Origin: Pseudoalteromonas gelatinilytica
GTDB taxonomy: Bacteria; Pseudomonadota; Gammaproteobacteria; Enterobacterales; Alteromonadaceae
Direction: 5' to 3'
Assembly: GCF_001641615.1 (NCBI RefSeq)
Contig: NZ_LRRU01000010.1
Location: forward strand, 38,257 to 102,256
DNA length: 64,000 nt
Shown: piece after piece, positions 42,001 to 54,839 of the stretch
How positions within the stretch are numbered: the first letter of the stretch is position 1
Layout: every line of letters starts with the position of its first letter
Position numbers and translations under genes: made by a program
Notes under the pieces: model-generated
Databases searched by the model: none
What the model was told of the DNA's origin: nothing
Seen by the model: only the letters and a program-made list of their open reading frames with translations

Positions 42001-42295
42001 TTTCTGTCTCGTAAAAAATAATGATTTTCAATGAAAAGTCGTAATTTTACTTGGAAAAGTTCAATTTATCAGCAAGGAAATGCTCAGAATGACCCTGTTG
42101 TGTGCCTTGCTGTGCCTGCCTTTGCCGCGAATAGGTAGTGATTAGACCAGTATTTTGCTGCTATTTACGTCGAAATATCTATAATAGGTGGTTAACGTGA
42201 GAAATAGTTGCTATTTTACATCAGCACGCTTAGGTTAAGCGTGGGTTTATGATGAATATGGTTAAACTGCTTACTTATAGGATATATCGCGTATT
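42001..42295 (+). other. leader region of aroQ-accB-accC with a perfect stem-loop
   Basis: No gene is seen. A possible promoter is TTGCTG (42155-42160) and TATAAT (42180-42185) with a long 19-bp spacer. Downstream is a perfect 8-bp stem CACGCTTA/TAAGCGTG with a 3-base loop at 42225-42243, before the ribosome-binding site. It would be in the mRNA leader. No link to a known regulator can be shown. Confidence 0.4.
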
Positions 42296-42748
42296 ATGGC
42301 TGCAAAATTCAAACTTTTAGTTCTAAATGGGCCAAATTTAAACATGCTTGGCAAGCGTGAACCAGAAAAGTACGGTACTCAATCTCTTGATGAGATTATA
42401 GCTGAACTTAGTCAGGTTGCTGCGGGTCACAATGTTGATTTAACGCATTTCCAAAGTAACAGTGAAGCAGCATTAATAGAACGTATTCACGATGCATGGC
42501 AAGTGGTTGATGCAATTATTATTAACCCTGCTGCATTTACGCATACTAGCGTAGCCTTACGGGATGCATTGCTTAGTGTAAACATTCCCTTTTACGAGGT
42601 GCATTTAACTAATGTGCATGCTCGCGAAGCATTCCGCCATCATTCGTATTTTTCGGATGTGGCACAAGGCGTCATTATTGGATTAGGAGCAATGGGTTAT
42701 AAGGTGGCACTTGAAGCTGCTGTTAGCCGGTTGCAAAACACACATTAA
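42296..42748 (+). CDS. aroQ: type II 3-dehydroquinate dehydratase
   Basis: 150 residues. [17 protein letters not shown] holds the catalytic Tyr, and [10 protein letters not shown] and [11 protein letters not shown] are the substrate-binding motifs. It dehydrates 3-dehydroquinate in the shikimate pathway. As in E. coli relatives and Haemophilus, it precedes accB and accC and is probably in one operon (30-bp gap). Confidence 0.97.
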   Translation: MAAKFKLLVLNGPNLNMLGKREPEKYGTQSLDEIIAELSQVAAGHNVDLTHFQSNSEAALIERIHDAWQVVDAIIINPAAFTHTSVALRDALLSVNIPFYEVHLTNVHAREAFRHHSYFSDVAQGVIIGLGAMGYKVALEAAVSRLQNTH

Positions 42749-42778
42749 TTTTTAAATAACTAACAGGCGGGTCGATCA

Positions 42779-43240
42779 ATGGATATTCGCAAGATCAAAA
42801 AACTTATCGAACTAGTAGAAGAATCTGGTATTGCTGAATTAGAAATCACTGAAGGTGAAGAATCAGTACGCATCAATCGTAGCAACATGGCTGCAGCACC
42901 TGCAATGCAGTATGCGCCGCAACATTTTGCAGCACCTGCTCCAGCGGCGGCACCAGCTCCAGTAGCTGAAGCACCAGCAGCAGACGCAGCGCCAGCAGCA
43001 CCAACAGGTCACCAAGTTAAATCACCTATGGTTGGTTCATTCTACTCAGCAGCTTCTCCTGAAGCAGCGCCTTATGTAGAAGTAGGTTCAAAAGTAAATG
43101 TTGGCGACACGTTATGTATCGTTGAAGCAATGAAGATGATGAACCAAATCGAATCTGATAAAGCAGGCACAGTAAAAGCTATCTTAGTTGAAAATGGCGA
43201 GCCAGTAGAATTCGATCAACCTTTATTCATCATTGAATAA
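42779..43240 (+). CDS. accB: biotin carboxyl carrier protein of acetyl-CoA carboxylase
   Basis: 153 residues. An N-terminal region, an Ala/Pro-rich linker (about residues 45-80) and a biotinyl domain with the biotinylated Lys in VEAMKMMNQ. The thumb loop is present ([15 protein letters not shown]). Carries CO2 between AccC and AccAD for malonyl-CoA synthesis. Confidence 0.98.
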   Translation: MDIRKIKKLIELVEESGIAELEITEGEESVRINRSNMAAAPAMQYAPQHFAAPAPAAAPAPVAEAPAADAAPAAPTGHQVKSPMVGSFYSAASPEAAPYVEVGSKVNVGDTLCIVEAMKMMNQIESDKAGTVKAILVENGEPVEFDQPLFIIE

Positions 43241-43263
43241 TAGCGCAACAAAAGGCCAACTCT

Positions 43264-44604
43264 ATGTTAGATAAAGTAGTCATTGCAAACCGAGGTGAAA
43301 TTGCACTTCGCGTACTGCGCGCCTGCAAAGAGCTTGGGATCAAAACTGTTGCTGTGCATTCAACGGCAGACCGTGATCTTAAGCACGTGTTACTGGCAGA
43401 TGAAACAATTTGTATTGGTAAACCAGCTGCAAGCGAAAGTTACCTAGATATCCCGCGCATTATTGCAGCGGCAGAAGTAACAGACGCGGTTGCTATTCAC
43501 CCAGGTTATGGTTTCCTTTCGGAAAATGCAGACTTTGCTGATCAAGTTGAGCAAAGTGGCTTTGTATTTATCGGCCCTAAAGGCGACACGATTCGTCTAA
43601 TGGGTGACAAAGTTTCTGCAATCGAAGCGATGCGTAAAGCGGGTGTACCATGTGTACCAGGTTCTGACGGCCCATTAACCGCAGACAACGAGCGCAATAT
43701 TCAAATCGCTAAGCGTATTGGTTACCCTGTAATCATTAAAGCAGCAGGCGGCGGCGGTGGTCGTGGTATGCGTGTTGTGCGCAGCGAAAAAGAATTAGTA
43801 GATTCAATTGCACTAACGCAACAAGAAGCGAAGCAATTCTTCGGTAACGGTATGGTTTACATGGAAAAATTCCTTGAAAACCCACGTCATATCGAAGTTC
43901 AAGTACTTGCTGACGGTCAAGGCAATGCAGTTCACTTAGGTGAGCGTGATTGTTCTATGCAACGTCGTCACCAAAAAGTAGTTGAAGAAGCACCAGCACC
44001 AGGTATTACAGCTGAAATGCGTAAGTTTATCGGTGACCGTTGTACACGTGCGTGTATCGAAATCGGTTATCGCGGTGCAGGTACGTTCGAATTCTTATAC
44101 GAAAACGGCGAGTTCTATTTCATCGAAATGAATACCCGTATTCAGGTTGAGCACCCAGTAACAGAAATGGTCACTGGCGTTGACTTAATCAAAGAACAGC
44201 TAAAAATTGCTGCTGGCCAGCCATTATCATTCACACAAGAAGATGTGGTTATTCGTGGTCATGCAATTGAGTGCCGTATTAATGCGGAAGACCCAGAAAC
44301 ATTCATTCCTTCACCAGGTAAAATCACGCGATTCCACCCTGCTGGCGGTTTAGGTATTCGTTGGGACAGCCACATCTATGCAGATTACACAGTACCACCT
44401 CATTACGATTCAATGATTGGTAAGCTGATCTGTTACGGTGAGAACCGTGATGTAGCGATTGCTCGTTCACGCAATGCGTTAAATGAATTAGTCATTGATG
44501 GCATCAAGACCAATACACCACTGCACAAGAAAATCTTGGCAGATGAGAACTTCCAAAACGGTGGTACAAACATCCACTACCTTGAGAAGAAACTAGGTCT
44601 GTAA
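43264..44604 (+). CDS. accC: biotin carboxylase subunit of acetyl-CoA carboxylase
   Basis: 446 residues, ATP-grasp fold. [14 protein letters not shown] is the ATP loop, [16 protein letters not shown] and [14 protein letters not shown] are the metal and catalytic motifs. It carboxylates biotin on AccB. It follows accB by 23 bp; a strong terminator ends the operon. Confidence 0.99.
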   Translation: MLDKVVIANRGEIALRVLRACKELGIKTVAVHSTADRDLKHVLLADETICIGKPAASESYLDIPRIIAAAEVTDAVAIHPGYGFLSENADFADQVEQSGFVFIGPKGDTIRLMGDKVSAIEAMRKAGVPCVPGSDGPLTADNERNIQIAKRIGYPVIIKAAGGGGGRGMRVVRSEKELVDSIALTQQEAKQFFGNGMVYMEKFLENPRHIEVQVLADGQGNAVHLGERDCSMQRRHQKVVEEAPAPGITAEMRKFIGDRCTRACIEIGYRGAGTFEFLYENGEFYFIEMNTRIQVEHPVTEMVTGVDLIKEQLKIAAGQPLSFTQEDVVIRGHAIECRINAEDPETFIPSPGKITRFHPAGGLGIRWDSHIYADYTVPPHYDSMIGKLICYGENRDVAIARSRNALNELVIDGIKTNTPLHKKILADENFQNGGTNIHYLEKKLGL

Positions 44605-44623
44605 ACAAAATTCTGTTTAAGCT

Positions 44624-44653
44624 AAAAAGCCGGCAACTTTGCCGGCTTTTTTA
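44624..44653 (+). terminator. terminator of aroQ-accB-accC
   Basis: Stem AAAAGCCGGC/GCCGGCTTTT and T-run. Confidence 0.95.
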
Positions 44654-44745
44654 TGTCCAATTAGGCATAAGAGCGATTCTCGCCTTACAAAAATATTCTG
44701 GTATGATTAACAAAGTAATGTTTTTTCGTTTTTCATGAGGTAATA

Positions 44746-45219
44746 ATGACCGACAGTGTTGGTTTTCCACTCGCTGATGAAGCAGCAACGGTTAATATGG
44801 GTAAGCAACTTGCCGCATTAATGGAGCAAGGAGCTGTTATTTATTTACACGGTGACTTAGGTGCCGGTAAAACAACATTAACCCGTGGTATCGTGCAAGG
44901 TTTCGGTCATCAAGGTAAGGTTAAGAGTCCAACTTATACACTGGTTGAGCCTTACCAATTAGCTAAAGCTGATGTCTATCACTTTGATTTGTATCGCTTA
45001 GGTGATCCTGAAGAACTTGAATATATGGGAATTCGCGACTATTTTTCACCACAGGCTATTTGTGTTGTGGAATGGCCAGAAAAAGGCGGCGAATTTATCC
45101 CAACACCGGATCTTGATATCACCCTACGCTATGAAGGCGAGGCGCGTGCGATTACTATTAATAGCTTAACTGACCGCGGTCAGGCAATTGTTAAGCAACT
45201 TAAGAGCGCGCAAGAATAA
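44746..45219 (+). CDS. tsaE: tRNA threonylcarbamoyladenosine biosynthesis ATPase TsaE
   Basis: 157 residues. The Walker A motif GDLGAGKTTLTRG is near residue 38, with SPTYTLVEPY and YHFDLYRL, VVEWPEKG following. Works with TsaB and TsaD to make t6A37 in tRNA. It starts the run tsaE-amiB-mutL-miaA-hfq-hflX-hflK-hflC; nnr, its usual partner, is about 9.3 kb upstream. Confidence 0.97.
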   Translation: MTDSVGFPLADEAATVNMGKQLAALMEQGAVIYLHGDLGAGKTTLTRGIVQGFGHQGKVKSPTYTLVEPYQLAKADVYHFDLYRLGDPEELEYMGIRDYFSPQAICVVEWPEKGGEFIPTPDLDITLRYEGEARAITINSLTDRGQAIVKQLKSAQE

Positions 45220-45249
45220 ACTAATAAAAATAAAGGTGTACGAGTAAAA

Positions 45250-46593
45250 ATGGGTCGTTGTACGTTTAAACTATTAACTATTTTAATGTTTTTGGTTGTG
45301 AGCCAGATTGCGCTTGCACAAAATACGATTAATAGCGTACGTGTTTGGCCCTCACCAGATAGCACCCGTGTGGTCTTTGATTTAAACGATAAACCTGATT
45401 ACAGCTATTTCATGCTGAAGAACCCAGCCCGTTTAGTGATTGACTTAAAAGATACTGATAAGCTTGATAGCTTGCCTGATATCCCTAAAAAGCACCAGAT
45501 ACTCTCAAAACTGCGTTACTCAAAACCAAAAGATAGTAAAAGTGTGCGGTTTGTTTTTGAATTAGCGCGAGCCACTAAACCAGTGGTGTTTGCCTTGCTG
45601 CCTACCGATCCTTATAAACACCGTTTAGTCGTTGACCTTGTAGACAAAACACCGAAAGCTGAGCCTGTGGCTGCAACGAATACCAGTGTTAAAAAGCGTG
45701 AGTTACAGCAAGAGCGCGATATCGTTATTGCGATTGATGCGGGTCACGGTGGTGAAGATCCAGGCTCAATTGGGCCATCGGGCACTTACGAAAAAGATAT
45801 CACGCTACAAATAGCCAAGCGCTTAGAACGAATGATAGATGCTGAAAAAGGCATGATTTCGCGCATGGTGCGCCGCAGCGATTACTTTGTAAATTTAAAT
45901 ACGCGCACCAGTATTGCGAGAGAGAAAAAAGCAGACTTTTTTGTCTCGATCCATGCAGATGCGTTTACCAGCCCGCAGCCAAACGGGGCCTCTGTGTGGG
46001 TGTTATCGCTTCGTCGTGCTAACTCAGAAATCGGTAAATGGATCGAGGATAAAGAAAAGCACTCCGAGCTTTTAGGTGGTGCAGCTGGGGTATTAAAAGA
46101 TACTGCGAGTGAAAAATATTTAGCTCAAGCGCTATTAGATATGTCGATGGACCACTCAATGAAAACGGGCTTTAGTGTCGCAGAAGAAGTGGTGAGTGAA
46201 TTAAAGAAAGTAGCCAAACTACATAAAAAAGTGCCGCAGGCGGCCAGTCTTGCTGTATTAAAATCGCCAGATATCCCGTCTATTTTGGTCGAAACCGGGT
46301 TTATTTCGAATCCACGTGAAGAGCGATTATTAAAAACAGCGCAGCATCAAGAGCGCTTAGCTAAAGCAATTTTCACATCAATTAAAAGTTATTATCTGCA
46401 AAATCCACCGGATGATTCATTATTTGCGAAATTAAAATCGCAATTTCCGACTAAACACAAAGTTCGTCCGGGCGAGTCGTTAAGTATTTTGGCAAACAGA
46501 TACAACACCTCGGTTAGTAAATTAAAAACTGCTAACAACTTAAAATCGAATACTCTGTTTATTGGTCAAGAGCTTGATATCCCCCAAAGTTAG
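45250..46593 (+). CDS. amiB: N-acetylmuramoyl-L-alanine amidase AmiB
   Basis: 447 residues. Signal peptide (VVSQIALAQ), N-terminal AMIN septal domain (about 25-130), Amidase_3 catalytic domain with zinc ligands in [12 protein letters not shown] and [10 protein letters not shown] and the Glu in LVETGFISN, and a C-terminal LysM ([17 protein letters not shown]). It cleaves septal peptidoglycan during cell separation, activated through EnvC-type partners. Confidence 0.97.
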   Translation: MGRCTFKLLTILMFLVVSQIALAQNTINSVRVWPSPDSTRVVFDLNDKPDYSYFMLKNPARLVIDLKDTDKLDSLPDIPKKHQILSKLRYSKPKDSKSVRFVFELARATKPVVFALLPTDPYKHRLVVDLVDKTPKAEPVAATNTSVKKRELQQERDIVIAIDAGHGGEDPGSIGPSGTYEKDITLQIAKRLERMIDAEKGMISRMVRRSDYFVNLNTRTSIAREKKADFFVSIHADAFTSPQPNGASVWVLSLRRANSEIGKWIEDKEKHSELLGGAAGVLKDTASEKYLAQALLDMSMDHSMKTGFSVAEEVVSELKKVAKLHKKVPQAASLAVLKSPDIPSILVETGFISNPREERLLKTAQHQERLAKAIFTSIKSYYLQNPPDDSLFAKLKSQFPTKHKVRPGESLSILANRYNTSVSKLKTANNLKSNTLFIGQELDIPQS

Positions 46594-46616
46594 TCAATTT
46601 TCGTGTTAGGAACACT

Positions 46617-48461
46617 ATGAGCATAGAAATACTACCCGCGCGATTGGCGAACCAAATTGCTGCCGGTGAAGTGGTTGAACGTCCTGCTTCCGTTGTTAAA
46701 GAACTCGTTGAAAACAGTTTAGATGCAGGCGCTACGCGTATTCAAATTGATATTGAACGTGGTGGCCATAAGCTAATTCGTATTCGCGATAATGGATCAG
46801 GGATTAATAAAGATGAACTGACCTTAGCGTTATCGCGCCATGCGACGAGCAAACTAAAATCTCTTGATGACTTAGAGAACATTTGCTCGCTGGGTTTTCG
46901 TGGTGAAGCGTTAGCATCAATTAGTTCTGTATCTCGCTTAACCTTGAGCTCAAAACCACAACAACAAGAAGCGGCATGGCAAGCATTTGCAGAAGGCCGT
47001 GACATGGCGGTACAAGTTAAGCCAACTGCACACCCTGACGGCACCACCATTGAGGTGAAGGATCTATTTTTTAATACTCCTGCACGCCGTAAATTTCTTC
47101 GTACCGAGAAAACCGAGTTTTCACATATTGATGAGCTTATTAAGCGTATTGCGCTGAGTCGCTTTGATGTGTCTATAACGCTTACCCATAACGGTAAGGT
47201 CGTGCGTCAATACCGTGCTAAGCCAAACCCTGAGCAAGCGATAAGCCGTGTTGCACAAGTGGCGGGTAAAGCATTTAGTGAACAGGGGCTGCATATTCAA
47301 TCAGGTGAGGCCGGTTTGATGCTGCGAGGTTGGGTATTACCCGTGGGCTCAGCAAATAGCACACAATATACCTACGTGAATAATCGCATGATGCGCGATA
47401 AACTTATTTTGCATGCAATTCGCCAAGCCTTTGAAGAAGTCGCAGGCTCAGAAGAGCTGCCCGGTTTTGTTATTTATATTGATATTGACCCTCGTCAGGT
47501 CGATGTAAACGTGCACCCGGCTAAACATGAAGTGCGTTTTCATCAAGGCCGTTTAGTGCATGACTTTATTTTGCAGGCAATAAAACAAGTTGTGGTACCG
47601 CTTCAGCATGAGGCCAGTTTTGCCGAGCACAATGACACTGCTTTTCAGCATGTTCCGCTGAATGAGCCACACCTCAGCAGCACGCAGCCAAGTTTTATTC
47701 AATCAGCGCCAACAGAGCAGTATGATTATCCGAAATCTGAATTACAGCCAACACGTTCAGCGAGTTATTCAGGGGCAACAGGATCAGGGCGCTCTGGCAG
47801 TGGGTTTAGTGGCGACAGCCAAGGCCGCAGTAAAACATCGCATCAAGATGTAAATGCTTTTTATCAAGGGATCAGTGAGCAACATGCTGCGCATTTTGAC
47901 CAAGTACGCCCAGAGCCAAGCATTGCAGCACCTGTTGTTGAGCAAGCTAAGCTTGCAAAACTCATCCACGTACGTGAAGGCGAGTGCGTATTTAGCGAAG
48001 ACAATCAACTCTTTGCAGCGCACTTTAAGCATGCATTAGCACTCGACTGGCAAGCGCAAGTAGAACAAGCGGGCAGCCTTGATGGCAAAGCTCTATTGTT
48101 ACCCGTGCGAGTAAATGCAAGCGCTGATGATATTAGCGCGCTAAATACTCAGCAGTCTTGGTTTACCTTACTTGGTTTTGATTTAGTAATAGAAAAACAG
48201 TTTGTGATGGTGAAGAAGCTTCCGCCTTGCGTGTATTTACTTGATGTAAGTGATGCTATTGAGCGGCTTATTACTGGCTGTAAAGCTTCTCCAAGTTCAC
48301 TCGATGAATGGCTAGCTTGGTTAGCTCAGCAAATACCTACACGTTATTACGCAAGTCAGGCCTTTATGGAGCAAGTGGCTCGGTTAGAAAATAATCCACA
48401 AACTATGCAACGTTTACGTCAAAAAGCGGTTAAAATAGAACTATCTCAGTTTTTAAATTAA
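46617..48461 (+). CDS. mutL: DNA mismatch repair protein MutL
   Basis: 614 residues. The GHKL ATPase shows [17 protein letters not shown] and [10 protein letters not shown]; a variable Ser/Gln-rich linker (about 335-425) joins the C-terminal dimerisation domain. The endonuclease motif DQHA-E is absent, as expected for a MutH-dependent type. It links MutS recognition to downstream repair. Gap to amiB is 23 bp. Confidence 0.98.
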   Translation: MSIEILPARLANQIAAGEVVERPASVVKELVENSLDAGATRIQIDIERGGHKLIRIRDNGSGINKDELTLALSRHATSKLKSLDDLENICSLGFRGEALASISSVSRLTLSSKPQQQEAAWQAFAEGRDMAVQVKPTAHPDGTTIEVKDLFFNTPARRKFLRTEKTEFSHIDELIKRIALSRFDVSITLTHNGKVVRQYRAKPNPEQAISRVAQVAGKAFSEQGLHIQSGEAGLMLRGWVLPVGSANSTQYTYVNNRMMRDKLILHAIRQAFEEVAGSEELPGFVIYIDIDPRQVDVNVHPAKHEVRFHQGRLVHDFILQAIKQVVVPLQHEASFAEHNDTAFQHVPLNEPHLSSTQPSFIQSAPTEQYDYPKSELQPTRSASYSGATGSGRSGSGFSGDSQGRSKTSHQDVNAFYQGISEQHAAHFDQVRPEPSIAAPVVEQAKLAKLIHVREGECVFSEDNQLFAAHFKHALALDWQAQVEQAGSLDGKALLLPVRVNASADDISALNTQQSWFTLLGFDLVIEKQFVMVKKLPPCVYLLDVSDAIERLITGCKASPSSLDEWLAWLAQQIPTRYYASQAFMEQVARLENNPQTMQRLRQKAVKIELSQFLN

Positions 48462-48476
48462 GCAAGGTATTTAGGC

Positions 48477-49394
48477 TTGAATAACTTACCCGTCATTTTT
48501 TTAATGGGACCAACCGCTGCAGGGAAAACAGACTTAGCAATTTCGCTGTGTGAGCATTTAAACACAGAAATAATCAGTGTTGATTCAGCATTAGTCTATA
48601 AAGATATGGACATCGGCACGGCAAAACCAAATGCCGAAGAGCTTGCTCGTGCGCCACATCACTTGATTGATATTATTGACCCAGCAGAAAGTTATTCAGT
48701 GGCGGATTTTCGCCGTGATGCAATTGAAAAGATTGATCTATTTCATAAGCAAGGTAAAGTACCTGTATTGGTTGGCGGTACAATGATGTATTTTAAGTCG
48801 CTTATTGATGGCTTATCACCGCTACCAGAGGCATCACCTGAAGTACGTGCTGAACTCGAAAAGGAAGCAAAGCAGTTTGGCTGGCCACATTTGCATAAAG
48901 AACTTGTGAAAATCGATCCAGATGCAGCGAAAAAAATGAGCGAAAATGATTCGCAACGTATTAATCGCGCATTAGAAGTGTATCGTATAACAGGTAAAAC
49001 AATGACTGAGCTGCAAAAACAAAAGCAGCCTGAGCTTCCTTATACTTTCTATCAATTTGCCATTGCGCCTGATGATCGCAGTGAATTACATCAGCGAATT
49101 GAAAAAAGGTTTAAAATAATGCTCGATCAGGGGTTTGAAAATGAAGTTTCATCCCTATATAAACGTAAGGATTTACACCCTGACCTACCTTCGATTCGTT
49201 GTGTGGGTTATAGACAAATGTGGGATTACATTGCTGGCGAAATTGACTATGATGAGATGGTCTTTCGTGGTATTGCAGCCACACGGCAGTTAGCCAAGCG
49301 ACAATTGACTTGGTTAAGAGGTTGGCCTGAAGTAACTTGGTTGACCACGGGTGATGAAGAAAACTTGCAACGTGTAGTAAGTTCGCTAAGCTAG
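48477..49394 (+). CDS. miaA: tRNA dimethylallyltransferase
   Basis: 305 residues with TTG start. The P-loop [12 protein letters not shown] is at the N terminus, with [25 protein letters not shown] and [11 protein letters not shown]. It puts the dimethylallyl group on A37 of UNN-reading tRNAs. The AGGTATT region serves as ribosome-binding site. hfq follows after 80 bp. Confidence 0.97.
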   Translation: MNNLPVIFLMGPTAAGKTDLAISLCEHLNTEIISVDSALVYKDMDIGTAKPNAEELARAPHHLIDIIDPAESYSVADFRRDAIEKIDLFHKQGKVPVLVGGTMMYFKSLIDGLSPLPEASPEVRAELEKEAKQFGWPHLHKELVKIDPDAAKKMSENDSQRINRALEVYRITGKTMTELQKQKQPELPYTFYQFAIAPDDRSELHQRIEKRFKIMLDQGFENEVSSLYKRKDLHPDLPSIRCVGYRQMWDYIAGEIDYDEMVFRGIAATRQLAKRQLTWLRGWPEVTWLTTGDEENLQRVVSSLS

Positions 49395-49474
49395 TAGTAG
49401 CTGGAAGTTTTTTAGCTTTGTTAAATTAGTTCAGCTACTTAATTATAATAACACCTAGAACGAAGGAAAATAAC

Positions 49475-49738
49475 ATGGCAAAAGGCCAGTCGTTACAAGA
49501 CCCATTTTTAAATGCGTTACGTCGTGAGCGCATTCCAGTATCAATCTTTTTGGTTAATGGCATTAAATTACAGGGTAAAATCCAGTCATTTGACCAATTT
49601 GTTATTTTACTTGAAAACACCGTGAATCAAATGGTGTATAAACACGCTATTTCAACTGTTGTTCCAGCGCGTTCTGTTAACTTCCAAGGCGTTCAAGGAA
49701 GTGATGATTCAGAAGAGCAAGAATCTGGAAATTTTTAA
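49475..49738 (+). CDS. hfq: RNA chaperone Hfq
   Basis: 87 residues. The Sm fold is clear: [19 protein letters not shown] and [13 protein letters not shown] with [10 protein letters not shown]. The C-terminal tail is short and acidic (SEEQESG). Ring hexamer that pairs small RNAs with mRNAs. Ribosome-binding site AAGGA. It is followed by hflX after 17 bp. Confidence 0.99.
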   Translation: MAKGQSLQDPFLNALRRERIPVSIFLVNGIKLQGKIQSFDQFVILLENTVNQMVYKHAISTVVPARSVNFQGVQGSDDSEEQESGNF

Positions 49739-49755
49739 ACTTAGGAGCGTAATGC

Positions 49756-51045
49756 TTGTTTGACCGTTATGAAGCCGGCGAACAGGCAGTTTTAGTTCAT
49801 ATCGACTTACCTAAAGAGGGGGATCGCGAAGATCTTCACGAATTAGAGTTGTTGGTATCTTCTGCTGGTGTTAGTAGTTTGGCGATTGTGCAAGGCAGTC
49901 GTCAAGCACCGCATCCGAAACTTTTCGTCGGTACCGGAAAAGCAGAAGAAATCGCTGAAACTGTCAAAATCCACAATGCAGATGTCATCATTTTCAACCA
50001 TCAACTTAGCCCGTCACAGGAACGCAATTTAGAGCGCGTTTGTCAGTGCCGTGTTCTTGATCGTACGAGTTTGATCCTTGATATTTTTGCGCAGCGAGCG
50101 CGTACTCACGAAGGTAAGCTTCAGGTTGAGTTAGCTCAGTTACGCCATATTTCTACTCGCCTGATCCGTGGTTGGACCCACCTTGAAAGACAAAAAGGGG
50201 GGATAGGTTTACGTGGTCCGGGTGAAACCCAGCTCGAAACCGATAGACGATTGCTACGTGCAAGAATTAAAAATATTCGTGCTCGTTTAGATAAAGTTGC
50301 TGTTCAACGTGAGCAGGGACGACGTGCGCGTACGCGAAATGAAATACCCACTGTGTCACTGGTTGGTTATACCAATGCGGGTAAATCAACGTTATTTAAC
50401 CGTATTACAGATTCTGATGTGTACGCAGCAGATCAGTTATTCGCAACACTTGATCCAACCTTACGTAAGTTGGATATAGGTGATATTGGGCCAGTTATTT
50501 TAGCTGACACGGTAGGCTTTATTCGCCATTTACCTCATGACCTTGTTGCAGCATTTAAAGCGACCTTAACGGAAACCCGCGAAGCGGATTTACAGTTACA
50601 CGTTATCGATGTGGCAGATCCACGTCGAAAAGAAAATATTGAGCAGGTACAGTCTGTTTTAAAAGAGATAGAAGCAGATGAAGTGCCGCAATTATTGGTT
50701 TATAACAAAATTGATGCGCTCGATGACGTTGCGCCACGTATAGATAGAAATGACGAAGGCCAACCAGTACGGGTGTGGTTATCGGCACGAACAGGTGTGG
50801 GTTGTGAGCTGCTGAGTGAGGCAATTAACGAGTTACTTGCTAAAAAAATGTTTGCTGACGAGCTAAAATTACCACCTCAACATGGTCGTATTCGTGCAGC
50901 ACTGTTTAACTTAAACGCAGTTCATCAAGAGAGTTTTGATGAGCAAGGGAACTGGTTACTATCGGTACGCTTGCCAATGGCAGAATGGAATCGCTTGAAA
51001 AAAGAGATGGGACAGGATCTCAACTCTTTCATAGCGACTAACTAA
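49756..51045 (+). CDS. hflX: ribosome-associated GTPase HflX
   Basis: 429 residues with TTG start giving MFDRYEAGEQAVLVHI, the E. coli-like N terminus. The N-terminal domain ends GLRGPGETQLETDRR; the G domain carries GYTNAGKSTLFN, DTVGFIRHLP and NKID. It splits ribosomes under heat stress. AGGAG lies just upstream. Confidence 0.97.
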   Translation: MFDRYEAGEQAVLVHIDLPKEGDREDLHELELLVSSAGVSSLAIVQGSRQAPHPKLFVGTGKAEEIAETVKIHNADVIIFNHQLSPSQERNLERVCQCRVLDRTSLILDIFAQRARTHEGKLQVELAQLRHISTRLIRGWTHLERQKGGIGLRGPGETQLETDRRLLRARIKNIRARLDKVAVQREQGRRARTRNEIPTVSLVGYTNAGKSTLFNRITDSDVYAADQLFATLDPTLRKLDIGDIGPVILADTVGFIRHLPHDLVAAFKATLTETREADLQLHVIDVADPRRKENIEQVQSVLKEIEADEVPQLLVYNKIDALDDVAPRIDRNDEGQPVRVWLSARTGVGCELLSEAINELLAKKMFADELKLPPQHGRIRAALFNLNAVHQESFDEQGNWLLSVRLPMAEWNRLKKEMGQDLNSFIATN

Positions 51046-51136
51046 AAATCACCAGCATTTGTCTTTTTTAGTATGAGAAATGCTGTAGATTTGATAGATT
51101 TAACCTAATTCATTTAGATAACAATGGAGTATAGCT

Positions 51137-52303
51137 ATGGCCTGGAATGAACCGGGTAATAATGGCAATGATAAAGATCCGTGGAATAATAAAGGCGGAA
51201 AAGATCAAGGCCCACCTGATTTAGACGAGGTAATGCGTAAGTTCGGCAACAAGTTTGGCGGTTTATTTGGTGGTAATAAGCCAGGTAAAAGCGGCGGCGG
51301 ACTTGGTGGCGCAGGCATTTCTTTCATCCTTATTATTGCCGTCATCGTATGGGCATTAAGTGGTATTTACACGGTAAAAGAAGCTGAGCGCGGTATTGTT
51401 TTACAATTTGGACAATACAATCGCATTGCAGAACCTGGCTTACGTTGGAAAATGACCTTCATTGAACGTGTGATCCCGGTTGATATCGAAGCGGTTCGCT
51501 CGTTATCTGCTAAAGGCTTCATGCTGACAGAAGACGAAAACGTGGTAAATGTAGAGTTTGAAGTACAGTACCGTGTTATCGATCCACACCTATACAAGTT
51601 CAGCGTTACTGATGCTGATCACAGCTTACAACAAGCCCTTGATAGTGCACTTCGTTATGTTATTGGTCATGTGAAAATGGACCAAGTACTAACAACTGGT
51701 CGTGAAGTTGTGCGTCAACAAACGTGGGATGAGCTAAACAAAATTATCGAGCCTTACAATCTAGGTATTATTGTAAGCGATGTGAACTTTAAAGATTCAC
51801 GTCCGCCGGGCGAAGTAAAAGACGCATTTGATGATGCGATTGCTGCACAAGAAGATGAAGAGCGTTTCATCCGTGAAGCAGAAGCCTATGCTCGTGAAAT
51901 TGAACCTCGTGCTCGTGGTCAAGTGACCCGTATGACACAAGAAGCAGAAGGTTATCGTGAGCGTATTAAGCTAGAAGCACAAGGTGAAGTGGCACGTTTT
52001 GAAAAACTATTACCTGAGTATCAAGCTGCGAAAGAAGTAACTCGCAAGCGTTTATACATCGATGCGATGGAAGAAGTGCTAGGTAACAGCTCTAAAGTGT
52101 TAGTTGATGTTGAAGGCGGTAATAACATGATGTATTTACCTCTTGATAAAATCATGGAAAAGCAAGGCACAGCAACGCGTGTTGCACTACCAAGCTCAAG
52201 TGATATTCAAGATCTTCGCAATAAGCTAAACACATCACGTAACAGCACGGTAAATTCAAGTAATGACCGTTTCGCAACTGACCGTTTTAATGAGGGGAGA
52301 TAA
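51137..52303 (+). CDS. hflK: FtsH protease modulator HflK
   Basis: 388 residues. A Gly/Asn/Lys-rich cytoplasmic start, one membrane segment (ISFILIIAVIVWALSGIY), and an SPFH domain with VLQFGQYNRIAEPGLRWK. With HflC it forms the large periplasmic cage around FtsH. HflC starts 5 bp after its stop. Confidence 0.97.
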   Translation: MAWNEPGNNGNDKDPWNNKGGKDQGPPDLDEVMRKFGNKFGGLFGGNKPGKSGGGLGGAGISFILIIAVIVWALSGIYTVKEAERGIVLQFGQYNRIAEPGLRWKMTFIERVIPVDIEAVRSLSAKGFMLTEDENVVNVEFEVQYRVIDPHLYKFSVTDADHSLQQALDSALRYVIGHVKMDQVLTTGREVVRQQTWDELNKIIEPYNLGIIVSDVNFKDSRPPGEVKDAFDDAIAAQEDEERFIREAEAYAREIEPRARGQVTRMTQEAEGYRERIKLEAQGEVARFEKLLPEYQAAKEVTRKRLYIDAMEEVLGNSSKVLVDVEGGNNMMYLPLDKIMEKQGTATRVALPSSSDIQDLRNKLNTSRNSTVNSSNDRFATDRFNEGR

Positions 52304-52308
52304 GCAAG

Positions 52309-53187
52309 ATGAAAAATTTTAGTTTAGTAATACTTGCCCTTGCAGTTGTGATGTCTTTCTCTGCGATTTTTGTTGTACAAGAAGGCGAGAAGGCAATCGT
52401 ACTGTTATTCAGCAAAGTTGAAAAAGACAGTGACGACAAGGCTGTAGTATATGGCCCAGGTTTACACTTAAAAGTGCCTTTCTTCAGCCAAGTACGTCGT
52501 TTAGATGCGCGTATTCAAACGTTAGATGGCGCACCTGACCGTTTCGTTACGAGTGAGAAAAAAGACTTAATCGTTGATTCTTATGTGAAATGGCGCATTA
52601 ACGATTTTAGTGCATTCTACCTGCGTGCTCGTGGTGATAAGCAATATGCTGAAACACTCCTCAAGCAAAAGGTGAACAATGGTCTTCGTACTAACTTTGG
52701 TTCTCGTACTATCAAAGAGATTGTCTCTGGCGAGCGTAGTGAACTGATGGAAGAAGCGTTAGTTCAAGCGTCTGAAAGTGCACAAGAACTAGGTATTGAA
52801 GTACTTGATGTGCGTGTTAAGCAAATTAACTTACCACAAGAAGTGAGTAGCTCAATCTTCCAACGTATGCGTGCTGAGCGTACTGCGGTTGCAAAAGAGC
52901 ACCGTTCAGAAGGTCAAGAAAAAGCTGAAACAATTCGCGCAGAAGTAGACCGTCGTGTCACTGTTATGCTGGCAGATGCTGAACGTAATGCACGTACCGT
53001 TCGCGGTCAAGGTGATGCTGATGCTGCTGCTATCTATGCTAACGCTTATAACAAAGATGCTGAATTCTTTGGTTTTATGCGCAGCCTAGAAGCGTACAAA
53101 AATACCTTTAAAGATAAGCAAGATATCATGGTGATTTCACCAGATAGCGATTTCTTTAATTATATGAAAGGTACAAAAGCACAGTAA
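52309..53187 (+). CDS. hflC: FtsH protease modulator HflC
   Basis: 292 residues. N-terminal anchor (SLVILALAVVMSFSAIFVV), then the SPFH domain with RIQTLDGAPDRFVTSEKK and the RAERTAVAKEHRSEGQEKAE helix. Partner of HflK. A terminator follows, separating it from purA. Confidence 0.97.
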   Translation: MKNFSLVILALAVVMSFSAIFVVQEGEKAIVLLFSKVEKDSDDKAVVYGPGLHLKVPFFSQVRRLDARIQTLDGAPDRFVTSEKKDLIVDSYVKWRINDFSAFYLRARGDKQYAETLLKQKVNNGLRTNFGSRTIKEIVSGERSELMEEALVQASESAQELGIEVLDVRVKQINLPQEVSSSIFQRMRAERTAVAKEHRSEGQEKAETIRAEVDRRVTVMLADAERNARTVRGQGDADAAAIYANAYNKDAEFFGFMRSLEAYKNTFKDKQDIMVISPDSDFFNYMKGTKAQ

Positions 53188-53203
53188 TTAATTGCTGTGT
53201 GAT

Positions 53204-53235
53204 AAAAAGCCCTGCTGTGTGTGGGGCTTTTTTTG
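53204..53235 (+). terminator. terminator of the tsaE-hflC cluster
   Basis: Stem AAAGCCC/GGGCTTT with an 11-base loop and a long T-run. Confidence 0.85.
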
Positions 53236-53392
53236 TTTCTGTGTGTGATTAATTTTTATCCTTAGCTAGTTTATAAACCTCTGTTCTGCATGTAGTTGTT
53301 TAATTAAATAAGATGATAAAAATTCAGGCGCAGAAAAAATAAGCTAAACGGGGTGATCTTTCACCTCGTTTTCTGATAAAATCTCGTCCTAA

Positions 53393-54727
<1,335 letters not shown>

Positions 54728-54741
54728 TTGTCATAGTGACT

Positions 54742-54769
54742 AAAAAAGCTGCCTCGGCAGCTTTTTTTG
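54742..54769 (+). terminator. terminator of purA
   Basis: Stem AAAAGCTGCC/GGCAGCTTTT with a 2-base loop and T-run. Confidence 0.93.
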
Positions 54770-54839
54770 TGCCCGAAATTCACTCTGGAATGATAATTGT
54801 ATATTATTTGCTAAGACTGACTTTATTTAAGTGACTTTG

